Shown here: positions 1-7,092 of the stretch, piece by piece | Layout of the letters: the number at the start of each line of letters is the position of its first letter | Position numbering within the stretch: position 1 is the stretch's first letter | From: Bifidobacteriaceae bacterium | GTDB lineage: Bacteria; Actinomycetota; Actinomycetes; Actinomycetales; WQXJ01 | Assembly (NCBI GenBank): GCA_031265345.1 | Contig: JAISCU010000439.1 | Span: 1 to 23,799 of the forward strand | Direction: 5' to 3' | DNA: 23,799 bases | Notes under the pieces: generated by a model | What the model was told of the DNA's origin: nothing | Database searches by the model: none | What the model saw: the letters and a program-made list of their open reading frames with translations, nothing else | Program-made: the position numbers and the translations under genes

Positions 1-3000
1 AGTGGCCTGGTTGATGGCGCCTTGGGTGGATTCGCCCGCAGATGCCAGGACTGACTGGGCGGCTTCCAAGGCCTGGGCGACCGGAGCCCAGGACTCGGAG
101 GTGTAGGCGGCCGAGTCCAGGACGTCCGCGCTCGCCACCGCCGCCTCGAGGGCCGAGGTGTCGGTGATGATGTAGTCCAGACCCAGCCAACCCTCGGGAT
201 CGGCCACCGCGACTGCCGACAGCTTCTCCGAGTAGTCCTGGTTCCACAGCAACGGGTTGTGGTTGCGGCGCCAGGAGTCGGAGTCGCGCAGACCCCAGAA
301 CGTGATTCGGTCGATGGATGTCGCGTACTTCTTGTAGACCGCGAAGTACTCGGCGTAGCGCTGGGCCTGGATCGCCTCCAGTTCGGCCCGGTTGGTGATC
401 TTCCCCACCCAGTAGGTCTCGCCGGTGCGGTAGTACAGCTGCGAAGCCGTCGGATCCACCAGATCGCGATAGACACCGGACTGGTTGTTGTCCGCGCCTT
501 GCGGTTGGGAGTTCCAATTCTGGAAGCAGAACAGGTCCAACTCGCTGGCGGAGATGTCGAATCCCGCTTCGATGAGCTTGATGATTCCCGCCTCGACCGA
601 ATCGACGCTGGCGGGCGCACCACCCGCGACCAGGTCGCCGAAGGCGGTCTGGCCAGCTGGCGCGAACGCCGGCGTCTGGGCGATGTAGTTGTGCGCCTGC
701 ATACCGATTCCCTCGATCAACTGCCTGGGGTCTTCAGGATGCTCGGCGGCGTACTTCGCGTTCAGCTCGGTGGCCATTGCGATGACCGCGTTGACCTTGC
801 CGGCCTGGAAGAGGTTGAAATCGTTGTAGTAGAGCTTGACGTCCGGCGCGTAGGTCCGGGCGAACACGAAGGCGTCGTAGATGAAGTCGCTGGCATGTTC
901 GCCCTGACCGGCGCCATTCCCGTAGGCGGTGTACCAACCAGACGATGTGCCTGACGCGGCGCCTCGCAGGTAGGTCCGCCAATTGTCGGTCGCGGGGTTG
1001 AACATCGAGATCTCATTGTCGAACGCCTCGTTGACAACATCCCACGACACCATATCGCCGTCGAAGTGATCCAAGACGGTTCGGATGTAGGTCTCCATGT
1101 TCCGTTTGGCCAAAGCCCGAGTGCCGCCAGTCGCACCAGAGGTGAAACTCGATGGCGTCTGGTCATGCCAGACCAGAACGTGGCCGTGGACCGCCATCCC
1201 GCGTGCTTTCGCGTTGTCGACAAAGGTGTCGGCCCGCCCGAAATTGTTGCAGGTCAACGCACCAGCGGCGTTGATCGACGAGCAGAGTTGGTTGGGTTTG
1301 GTGTAGTTCTCCGCCGTCATCACGTTGAAGTGACTGGTGAGCAGCCCATTTCGGGTGGCGTCCGAGAAGTCGCTTGGACCGGCATAGATGTTGCCCATCA
1401 AGAACGAATCGGCATAAGCCGCGCTCAACGAACCGATCGGTTGGCGGAAGACCGGCGTCAGAACGACCTCGGTGGCGGGCATCGTGAAGGTCAGCGGGTT
1501 GGTCCTGGCCCCGATCAGACCCAGCGCCGGTGCCGTCCAGCCGATCCACTGATATCCTTCGGCGGCCTGGGCCGTGAGCGTGACGCTCTCGCCAGGCATG
1601 ATGGAGCCCGGTTCGGTGCCGGTCACCGTGCCACCCGGCGCGTCGGCGACGCTCAACTCGTAGCCCTGCACTGCGAAGCTCAAGGACTGGACGCGGGCCG
1701 TGGTCGCGCTTTCGGTCGCCCCCAGGACCAGGACCACGTCATGGACTCCAGTCACTAGCTGGGTGAGCGGAACCTGCCCGGTGGCGGGCGTGCCGCTGGT
1801 CGAAACCGGGATGGCGGCATCGTCCGCTGTAATCAGGTGCGACGGATCCAACGTGCCGACGTACGCCTTCACCGGGATCGCCCCGTCGGCTGAGGCGTTG
1901 GAGGTGGTCAACGACAAGACGTTCTTGCCCACCGCGCCGAAGTCCAAGTTCTGATAGGTCATCGTGGCCAGCGTGTCGCCGCTGGTCGCGGTCGTGGCGC
2001 CGGGGATGTCATAGGTCTGCAGGTACGGGTTCTCCAGGCTGAGGCCCTTGTTGGTGTAGGCGCCCATGACGTCGGCGTAGGTGTGAGCTGGGATGTCCGT
2101 TCCAGCGTCCACATGGTAGGCGTTGTTCTTGGTGACCTTGCCGGTGAAGGTGTAGATGGAGTTGGCTGCGATCGTGACTGGAGCGCCAAGGTCGGCACTG
2201 GTCGGCGGATCGTCCACCACGTTCACCGACGCGTCGGTCAGGTACTGCTGCGCACCCGTCAAGGTGTATCCAGGGAACGTGAAATTGACCGTGTGCTCGG
2301 TGCCGCCGTTCGCGGCCACGATGGCGACGTCGTGACTGCCGTCCTCGTTGGCCTCCGGATTGATGAAGGAGGTCGTGACCAGGTCGGTTGGGTTGCCGTT
2401 GCCGTTGTCGTTGCCGGAGACGAAGTCGGGCTGGACGTGGTTGACACGCTTCCATCCCGGACGGACGAACTTCGAGTAATGTCCCAGCGCGTAAGCGGTG
2501 CGGGAGATCTCGTAGTCACCGGTGAATGACCCAGTGCCCGTGTTGCCGGTGGCGTTGTTGCCGGCCGTGTTGTTCACCAGATAGATCAGGTTCTCGGCGC
2601 TGACGGTACCGGTGCCTCCGGGACTCCCGGTGGCGAGTTTCTTGTAGCCGAACGCCCACCAGTGACCGGTGGCGCTCATCTCGGCGATCCCGAGTTGACG
2701 GCCCCAATACTGGGCCCAGCCGACACCGGTCGCCATATTGTTGGCCTGGGACTGCATCAGCGATATCTCAGTCAGCCAGATCTGCTGGTCGTTCTGCTGG
2801 GCGCGGGCTTTGCTCTCCGGCAGGATAGTCCCGCCTACCGCCCTGTTCCAGCCGTACGAATGGAAGGCTTGATCGTCCAGATAGGACAGCGCCTCCGGGT
2901 CGCGGAAGACGCCTGTGCCCGCGCCCTCGCCGGAGCCGGCACCGCCGGTGAAGATGTTGAGGTTGTAGCTCATCGGTTCAACGCCCTGAAGCTTGGTGGT

Positions 3001-3957
3001 CATGCCGCGCTCGGCGAACTCGGCGCCGAGGTACTTGAGCATGGTCGCGTAAGTGCCCGCGTTCCAATAGGAGGACGAATAATTTCCCGAGTGGTTCGGT
3101 TCGTTCGAGAGCGAGAAGCCGTACAGCGGGATCCCGTAGACCTTCTCATAGCCTTGCACCATGTCAGCGACGTATTCGGCGAGTTCTTGGTATTGCTCTG
3201 GCAGGACTCGACCGTCGTAGGTGTGGCTATCCGTCTCTTTGAGCCAGAGCGCGGGACTCCACATAGCCGTGATGAACTTCACGTCGTCGCCGTTGGCGTC
3301 CGAATACCCCTGCGCGTTCTTCATGGCCCAGACTTGGCCGCGGTCGACCGGCGATTGAGTGAAGCCCCATTTGGCAAAGTCAGCGTCGGAGCTGAGCGTT
3401 TCAGCGCCGCCCTCGCGCGGGTAGTCCTCGGAGTCGAAGAACCAGCGGTAATTGTCGCCGTCGAAGTTTGAGACGCCGTCTTCGTCGATGGTGCTTGCTG
3501 CGGCCGTGGGCTCGGCGGCTGTCTTGAAAGTCGGGGTGGGGCCATCGAACCAGAATCCGTACCGATCCCAGCGGTAGTCGCCGATGTCAGGCTGATCGGG
3601 CGCCATGTTGCGCCAGATTGAGACTCCAATTCCGTCGTCTTTGGAGAAGACGAAATCGAGGATCTCCTTTTGGGTTTCGGGCTCGAAATAGTTGAGTAGG
3701 TTGTCCGCCTGCCGGAATGCCCCTGAGGCGATAAAGCCTTCTATGTCTTGGCGTTCCTGATCGAAATAGACGGTGATGGCTCCTTCCGCGGCGACCGCCG
3801 GGTCTGGGCTGGGCGCGATCGCCAGCCCAACGGCCAACAGTGTCGCGCAGGATATGCCTGCGATAAAGCGTCGGCCAGTCGGGGCGGGAGGCTGACCAAT
3901 TGCGGCGAAGTGGGAGACACGGGGTTTTCCGGTCTCCCGAGGCGCGCTCGACCTCAT
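1..3957 (-). CDS. Multimodular secreted xylanase (GH30 - CBM6-like - InlB-like repeat - GH10 - FIVAR), 3' end outside window
   Basis: This is one open frame of 1319 codons with no stop before the window edge. Residues 1-56 are a Sec signal peptide with a long n-region, ending near AVAA/EG. Residues about 60-480 form a GH30 catalytic domain: the likely acid/base is E286 in SNEPN and the nucleophile E397 in WLTEIS, followed by the family's LGHYSKFVRPG strand. A beta-sandwich and a CBM6-like module (about 626-744) follow, then an InlB-type repeat (about 764-842, ending GWT...NPLTFTMPA). A GH10 domain starts near 846, with acid/base E977 in WDVVNEAF and nucleophile E1139 in SELDL. A FIVAR sugar-binding module begins near 1262. 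All four catalytic Glu codons lie in the same frame, so nothing is broken. GH10 enzymes cut xylan internally, and many GH30 enzymes are xylanases; the GH30 subfamily is not resolved. The ATG at 3957 has AAAGGA upstream. Confidence 0.9.
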   Translation of the reverse strand, partial: MRSSAPRETGKPRVSHFAAIGQPPAPTGRRFIAGISCATLLAVGLAIAPSPDPAVAAEGAITVYFDQERQDIEGFIASGAFRQADNLLNYFEPETQKEILDFVFSKDDGIGVSIWRNMAPDQPDIGDYRWDRYGFWFDGPTPTFKTAAEPTAAASTIDEDGVSNFDGDNYRWFFDSEDYPREGGAETLSSDADFAKWGFTQSPVDRGQVWAMKNAQGYSDANGDDVKFITAMWSPALWLKETDSHTYDGRVLPEQYQELAEYVADMVQGYEKVYGIPLYGFSLSNEPNHSGNYSSSYWNAGTYATMLKYLGAEFAERGMTTKLQGVEPMSYNLNIFTGGAGSGEGAGTGVFRDPEALSYLDDQAFHSYGWNRAVGGTILPESKARAQQNDQQIWLTEISLMQSQANNMATGVGWAQYWGRQLGIAEMSATGHWWAFGYKKLATGSPGGTGTVSAENLIYLVNNTAGNNATGNTGTGSFTGDYEISRTAYALGHYSKFVRPGWKRVNHVQPDFVSGNDNGNGNPTDLVTTSFINPEANEDGSHDVAIVAANGGTEHTVNFTFPGYTLTGAQQYLTDASVNVVDDPPTSADLGAPVTIAANSIYTFTGKVTKNNAYHVDAGTDIPAHTYADVMGAYTNKGLSLENPYLQTYDIPGATTATSGDTLATMTYQNLDFGAVGKNVLSLTTSNASADGAIPVKAYVGTLDPSHLITADDAAIPVSTSGTPATGQVPLTQLVTGVHDVVLVLGATESATTARVQSLSFAVQGYELSVADAPGGTVTGTEPGSIMPGESVTLTAQAAEGYQWIGWTAPALGLIGARTNPLTFTMPATEVVLTPVFRQPIGSLSAAYADSFLMGNIYAGPSDFSDATRNGLLTSHFNVMTAENYTKPNQLCSSINAAGALTCNNFGRADTFVDNAKARGMAVHGHVLVWHDQTPSSFTSGATGGTRALAKRNMETYIRTVLDHFDGDMVSWDVVNEAFDNEISMFNPATDNWRTYLRGAASGTSSGWYTAYGNGAGQGEHASDFIYDAFVFARTYAPDVKLYYNDFNLFQAGKVNAVIAMATELNAKYAAEHPEDPRQLIEGIGMQAHNYIAQTPAFAPAGQTAFGDLVAGGAPASVDSVEAGIIKLIEAGFDISASELDLFCFQNWNSQPQGADNNQSGVYRDLVDPTASQLYYRTGETYWVGKITNRAELEAIQAQRYAEYFAVYKKYATSIDRITFWGLRDSDSWRRNHNPLLWNQDYSEKLSAVAVADPEGWLGLDYIITDTSALEAAVASADVLDSAAYTSESWAPVAQALEAAQSVLASAGESTQGAINQAT

Positions 3958-4107
3958 AAGGTAATCCTTTCGGTTTGACGCACCGGGGGGTCCAACGATG
4001 GGCCGCGCCGGGCGGAATCGGGTGTGGGCGCCAACGTCTTGGCACCCTGACGTTCGCCAGTGTAGGAAGACTGTGACGTGAGACACAATCCTGACCGTCA
4101 AATCAGA

Positions 4108-4120
4108 ACGAAAGTTACGT
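4108..4120. promoter_or_regulatory. Putative LacI-family operator, xylanase upstream
   Basis: ACGAAAGTTACGT is a 13-bp near-palindrome (ACG-N-AA-N-TT-N-CGT). It lies about 150 bp upstream of the xylanase start and next to a TTGACG hexamer. It resembles the CGAA-N-TTCG type sites described for xylan/xylobiose repressors of Streptomyces. Assignment to the neighbouring LacI-type protein is inference. Confidence 0.45.
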
Positions 4121-4326
4121 CCTTCAGGGCCACGTCCATGTGGGCCGTGATCGGCTCCGCCTTGCGCAAAACCGACAGGCCGCGCTCCGCAGCTCGCGCA
4201 GACAGCGCTCTGACCTGCGGCAACGTCAGAGATTCGGCTCCGCAATGACGCGAGCGCGAGGCGGAGGCGAACTCCAAGCAAGGGCCAGCGCAAGAACGAG
4301 GAGTCGGTTCCCGGCAAGATTCGGAT

Positions 4327-4335
4327 GAAAGTTTC
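4327..4335. promoter_or_regulatory. Putative LacI-family operator, second site
   Basis: GAAAGTTTC is a perfect 9-bp palindrome around a central G. It lies just downstream of the regulator gene and 370 bp upstream of the xylanase start. It has the same core as the sites at 4108 and 5519, so it may be an auxiliary operator. The distance from the xylanase start makes a direct promoter role less certain. Confidence 0.35.
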
Positions 4336-4388
4336 GCTCGTTTCGCGCGATCAGAGACGGAAACACGACCGGGACTCCGAAGGCCGTC

Positions 4389-5417
4389 TCAGGACCGCGG
4401 AGGCGCGGTCGAGTCGCGGAGGACGAATTCCGTGGCCAATTCGACTTTGGGGCTGACGGGCACGACCCGCTCGTAGGCCATCCTCATGACGAGGCGCGTC
4501 GCCTCAGCGGCCATGGCCCCCAGCGGTTGGCGCACGGTGGTCAGGCGCGGGCTGACCCATTGCGCCAGCGGGACGTCATCGAACCCGACAACCGACAAAT
4601 CCTCCGGGATGCGAAGTCCCTTGGCGCGGGCGGCGACGTATGCGCCATAGGCCTGTTGATCCGATCCTGCGAAGATGGCTGTCGGGGGATCAGGCAGCGA
4701 CAGGAGCGCCTCGGCTCCGACCCGGCCGCCTTCGGTCTGGAAATTGCCGAAGCGCACGTAGTCGCCGATGGGGGTGATGCCCGCTCGTATCAGGGCGGAG
4801 CGGTACCCGTCGAGCCGCTGCTGGGAACAGTTGAGGTAGCGGTCTCCGGCGATGATGCCGATCTTGCGATGGCCGAGCGACAAGAGATGGTTGGTGGCGC
4901 TCAGGCCGCCGGCGAAATTCGTGGCGCCTATGACGGGCATCCCCTCTGGCGCGGACCCGATTGGATCGACCAGGACGGTGGGGAGTCGCAGCCGAGTCAG
5001 CTCTGTCTCGGCGCCGGTTTGGAGCCGTGACACCACGAGCACCAGACCGTCCGAGTGCCGCGCGGCAAGGTTCGCGAGCCAGTGACGGTTGCCCATGGGA
5101 CGCCGGTGGGTCGCGCTCAGGACCAGCCCGACTCCGGCGCGCGAGGTCTCCGCTTCGGCGGCGACGAGCATCTGGGTGGCCCACAACGTGTCGATGCCGC
5201 GCATCACCAATTCGATCAGACGGGTCGGCTTGGGGCCGGCGCCGCGGGGTTCATAGCCAGCCGCTTCGGCGATGGCCAGGATCTTGTCGCGTTTGTTGGC
5301 CGAGACTCCAGGGCGCCCGTTGAGGACCTTCGACACTGTCGCCACAGACGTGTCGGCCTGGTGCGCCAATTGCGCCAGCGTCACGCGTCCTTCGTCGTTG
5401 GAGGACTCCGCCATCAT
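4389..5417 (-). CDS. LacI/GalR-family transcriptional regulator
   Basis: The 342-residue protein has the full LacI layout. An N-terminal helix-turn-helix (about residues 12-33, VTLAQLAHQADTSVATVSKV) is followed by the NGRPGVS segment and hinge. A periplasmic-binding-protein-like sensor fold fills the rest, with a typical GFDDVPLAQWVSPRLTTVRQP stretch near the end. Two ATG codons stand in tandem (5415-5417 and 5412-5414), with GAAAGG upstream of the first. The neighbouring xylanase gene on the same strand and shared palindromes suggest it represses xylan or oligosaccharide use and itself. The effector cannot be read from sequence. It ends 431 bp before the xylanase start, so the two are probably separate transcription units. 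Confidence 0.92.
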   Translation of the reverse strand: MMAESSNDEGRVTLAQLAHQADTSVATVSKVLNGRPGVSANKRDKILAIAEAAGYEPRGAGPKPTRLIELVMRGIDTLWATQMLVAAEAETSRAGVGLVLSATHRRPMGNRHWLANLAARHSDGLVLVVSRLQTGAETELTRLRLPTVLVDPIGSAPEGMPVIGATNFAGGLSATNHLLSLGHRKIGIIAGDRYLNCSQQRLDGYRSALIRAGITPIGDYVRFGNFQTEGGRVGAEALLSLPDPPTAIFAGSDQQAYGAYVAARAKGLRIPEDLSVVGFDDVPLAQWVSPRLTTVRQPLGAMAAEATRLVMRMAYERVVPVSPKVELATEFVLRDSTAPPRS

Positions 5418-5441
5418 GCTTGGCCTTTCGCCGCAGTTTTC

Positions 5442-5453
5442 GTAGAATTCTAC
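5442..5453. promoter_or_regulatory. Perfect palindrome in the lacI-type promoter region
   Basis: GTAGAATTCTAC is a perfect 12-bp palindrome, 25 bp upstream of the regulator's ATG. Its position suits autoregulation or a promoter-embedded operator. It differs from the GAAA-S-TTTC sites, so a different protein could bind here. Confidence 0.4.
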
Positions 5454-5518
5454 ACGGGAAATGGGCTCTTCGCGCAGACGTCTGCTGTGATCATGACGCG
5501 GCGATCACGGTGACCGGC

Positions 5519-5531
5519 GAGAAACTTTCTC
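5519..5531. promoter_or_regulatory. Putative LacI-family operator upstream of the regulator gene
   Basis: GAGAAACTTTCTC has two perfect 6-bp arms around a central C. It is the best copy of the GAAA-S-TTTC core in the window and lies about 100 bp upstream of the LacI-type start. It would fit negative autoregulation by looping with other sites. Confidence 0.45.
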
Positions 5532-5807
5532 AATGGCCGGAACGATCACCTGGCGAGCGCCGGTCGCGCCGGCAGGGCGTCGCGGGTCCGGCCCGTGGCA
5601 CATTCGACCAGATGTCCGATGCCGCCGTCCTGGCATCCCGCTCTCCTCGGCCCCCAAGGGCGACGGGCCCGGCGGCGGACTCAACCATTTGACGGGCGAC
5701 CGGTGACTGGTGACTGGCTGCTCATGGCCGGCGGCTGGCGCCCGGCGGCATCGTCCCGTCCCCAAGACCTCGCGGAGCCCGAATCCAGGGGCCGCGCGCC
5801 TCGAGGA

Positions 5808-6227
5808 TCAAACCGCGACCAGAACGACCTCGGCCCCTACTGCTTCGTAGGTCGGACGGGCGCGCCTGTCGCGGGTTGCCAGGACGGCGCCGTTGGCTTT
5901 GGCCGCCAGGGCCACCACGGCGTCGTAGGCCGCGCCGCCCGCCACCATCGCTCGTGCGAGTTCATGATGGATTGCCGAGTTGACGGCTTCCGGCAGGGTC
6001 AACAATCCTTCGAAGCCCCGGTCTATCGCAGTCGCGGCTTGGCCGGGAGTCAGTCTCATGTCGCCAGGCAGCCGAGTCAGGACCGAATAGACCTCCGTCG
6101 CGGCGTGTCCGCTCAGGTAGAGCTTGCGGCCCGACGCCCAATCGATTACGCGGGCATGGTCGGGGTGCGTCTGAGCCAAGAGCGGTATGGCTAACGACGT
6201 GTCAACCGCCGTGATGTCGCTGTTCAC
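5808..6227 (-). CDS. PIN-domain toxin, VapC family
   Basis: The 139-residue protein is a PIN-domain ribonuclease of usual VapC size. The acidic residues expected for metal binding are present: D9 in VDTS, E45 in ATEVYS, D102 in YDAVVALAA and D120 in ATRDRRA. VapC proteins cleave RNA, often tRNA or rRNA, when released from their antitoxin. The start is GTG at 6225-6227. It overlaps the antitoxin stop by 4 nt (GTGA), so translation is probably coupled. The active site looks intact; the RNA target cannot be predicted. Confidence 0.88.
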   Translation of the reverse strand: MNSDITAVDTSLAIPLLAQTHPDHARVIDWASGRKLYLSGHAATEVYSVLTRLPGDMRLTPGQAATAIDRGFEGLLTLPEAVNSAIHHELARAMVAGGAAYDAVVALAAKANGAVLATRDRRARPTYEAVGAEVVLVAV

Positions 6228-6460
6228 TTGCGAATCGTGTCGATAAGCGAGTAGATCATCTCGTCGGTGACAGGCGTGGTTCCCGCCACGACTAAGCGTC
6301 CTGCCTCAGGCACGAGCTTGGCTGCGCGCCCGCGGGGAATGATCTGAACGCCGTCGCCGTAGACCGAGATGTCCACTTCGTCTCCAGGATGCATTGCGGC
6401 GGCGGTTCGCAGCGCTTTGGGAATCAGAACGCGTCCGGCAGAATCTACTAGTGCCTTCAT
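6224..6460 (-). CDS. AbrB/SpoVT-type antitoxin, VapB-like
   Basis: A 78-residue protein that begins MKALVDSAGRVLIPKALR, the typical swapped-hairpin AbrB DNA-binding motif. A C-terminal tail (VTDEMIYSLIDTIRK) would wrap the toxin. A longer frame from 6487 adds nine residues outside the domain. I chose ATG 6458-6460 because a TATCCT hexamer ends 6 nt before it, which fits a leaderless mRNA, and there is no Shine-Dalgarno sequence. It precedes and overlaps the PIN toxin, the standard order. It likely neutralises the toxin and represses its own promoter. Confidence 0.85.
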   Translation of the reverse strand: MKALVDSAGRVLIPKALRTAAAMHPGDEVDISVYGDGVQIIPRGRAAKLVPEAGRLVVAGTTPVTDEMIYSLIDTIRK

Positions 6461-6466
6461 GGGATT

Positions 6467-6472
6467 AGGATA
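6467..6472 (-). promoter_or_regulatory. Putative -10 element of the toxin-antitoxin operon
   Basis: On the minus strand TATCCT lies 6 nt before the antitoxin ATG, which would place transcription start at or next to the A of the start codon. No clear -35 element is seen. Confidence 0.45.
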
Positions 6473-6570
6473 CCAGTCGCTTCCCAATCGCTGGTGGCGG
6501 GGTAGCCCCTGTCACTGCCGTGGGCCGTCGGAGCAATCTTCGGTGACCGGCTCACCCCGGTCCGGCGAGA

Positions 6571-6651
6571 CCGCTGATTTGCACGCCTCCCGGAACACCC
6601 ATAAGGCGCTGACCAGCGAAGACGCCGAACCCGTCGGGCGCAAATCAGCGG
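6571..6651. repeat. 12-bp perfect inverted repeat with 57-nt loop
   Basis: CCGCTGATTTGC at 6571-6582 is the exact reverse complement of 6640-6651. The flanks also partly match (ACC... and ...GGT). No gene lies between the arms. It could be a folded RNA, a protein-binding pair or a remnant of a small mobile unit. Confidence 0.55.
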
Positions 6652-6805
6652 GTCGGGACGGTCGCGGGCGCCGAAATGCAGGTCAAACGCGTTCGTGGTC
6701 GCCGGAGTGGTGCCACGAACCTCGTCAGGGCGCAATTCACGCCCGAGCCGGTCGACCGGCCTGCTTCGCAGCTCCGTGATGGGGGAAGCACCTCGGCTTT
6801 CGGAG

Positions 6806-6915
6806 CGGCGGCCCGTGACCGAACCCGTGCCAACGCGGCCGTCGCGGCCTGTTGGCATGGGTTTGGCACCGGCGGCCGATCCGGCGCCTGCACGGCCGAA
6901 CCTGTGACCTGCGAC
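6806..6915. repeat. Direct repeat copy 1 (110 bp) with internal hairpin
   Basis: This copy matches 6942-7051 at roughly 88% without gaps, with a period of 136 bp. Inside it AACCCGTGCCAAC pairs with GTTGGCATGGGTT across a 16-nt GC-rich loop. The single non-Watson-Crick position is a G-U pair if transcribed. Confidence 0.75.
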
Positions 6916-6941
6916 GACGCGGAAAAGGTGGCGGGCGGCAT

Positions 6942-7051
6942 CGGCGGCCCGTGACCAAACCCGTGCCAACGCGACCGTCGCGGCCTGTTGGCGTGGGTTT
7001 GGCACCCGCGACCGGCCCGGCGCCCGCGCAACCGGGCCTGTGACCTGCGAC
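6942..7051. repeat. Direct repeat copy 2 (110 bp) with internal hairpin
   Basis: This is the second copy, 26 bp after the first. Its hairpin arms are AACCCGTGCCAAC and GTTGGCGTGGGTT. It lies just downstream of metX (minus strand), so it could be read into the 3' end of the metYX transcript. The stem is kept through wobble pairs although the loop and flanks have changed. Confidence 0.75.
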
Positions 7052-7092
7052 CCACACACAAGGCGGGGCAGGATGTGCCCGCGCTGACCGGA

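Larger units (their letters stand above)
3958..4388. other. Intergenic region upstream of the xylanase gene
   Basis: The 431 bp between the xylanase start and the lacI-type stop show no convincing gene. Short open frames here lack a ribosome-binding site and recognisable domains. The region holds two GAAA-S-TTTC-type palindromes (4108-4120 and 4327-4335) and a TTGACG hexamer on the minus strand at 4096-4101. The hexamer could be a -35 element for the xylanase gene, but I see no well-spaced -10 partner. A GAGACGG/CCGTCTC inverted repeat at 4354-4390 overlaps the regulator's stop codon and may act as a weak terminator. Confidence 0.6.
5418..5807. other. Intergenic region upstream of the LacI-type gene
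   Basis: The 390 bp hold no supported gene. Near the regulator start are a perfect 12-bp palindrome (5442-5453), a GTGATC/GATCAC inverted repeat (5487-5508) and a GAAACTTTC palindrome (5519-5531). The part towards the toxin gene contains two copies of the dispersed CGATGCCG motif (5618-5625 on plus, 5746-5753 on minus) and nothing else I can name. Confidence 0.55.
6461..7092. other. Repeat-rich intergenic region between vapB-like and metX
   Basis: No gene is supported in these 632 bp. Open frames on both strands run through the repeats and give Arg/Pro/Ala-rich products with no start signals, as expected of GC-rich non-coding DNA. The region holds a 12-bp inverted repeat with a 57-nt loop (6571-6651), a TTCGTGG/CCACGAA inverted repeat near 6690-6720, and two 110-bp direct repeats (6806-7051). 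Confidence 0.6.

Noticed and set aside
259..1758. Plus-strand open frames of 200-230 codons across the xylanase gene
   Set aside because: They are antisense to a continuous frame with four catalytic Glu residues in place, have no recognisable domains, and are explained by high GC.
4140..4328. Small plus-strand frame between the xylanase and regulator genes
   Set aside because: Arg/Ser-rich product without a ribosome-binding site or domain; it overlaps the operator-like palindromes.
6457..7059. 200-codon minus-strand frame upstream of vapB-like, and overlapping frames in the repeats
   Set aside because: They read through the direct repeats in several frames, giving low-complexity Arg/Pro/Ala sequence. 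The antitoxin start inside is better placed.
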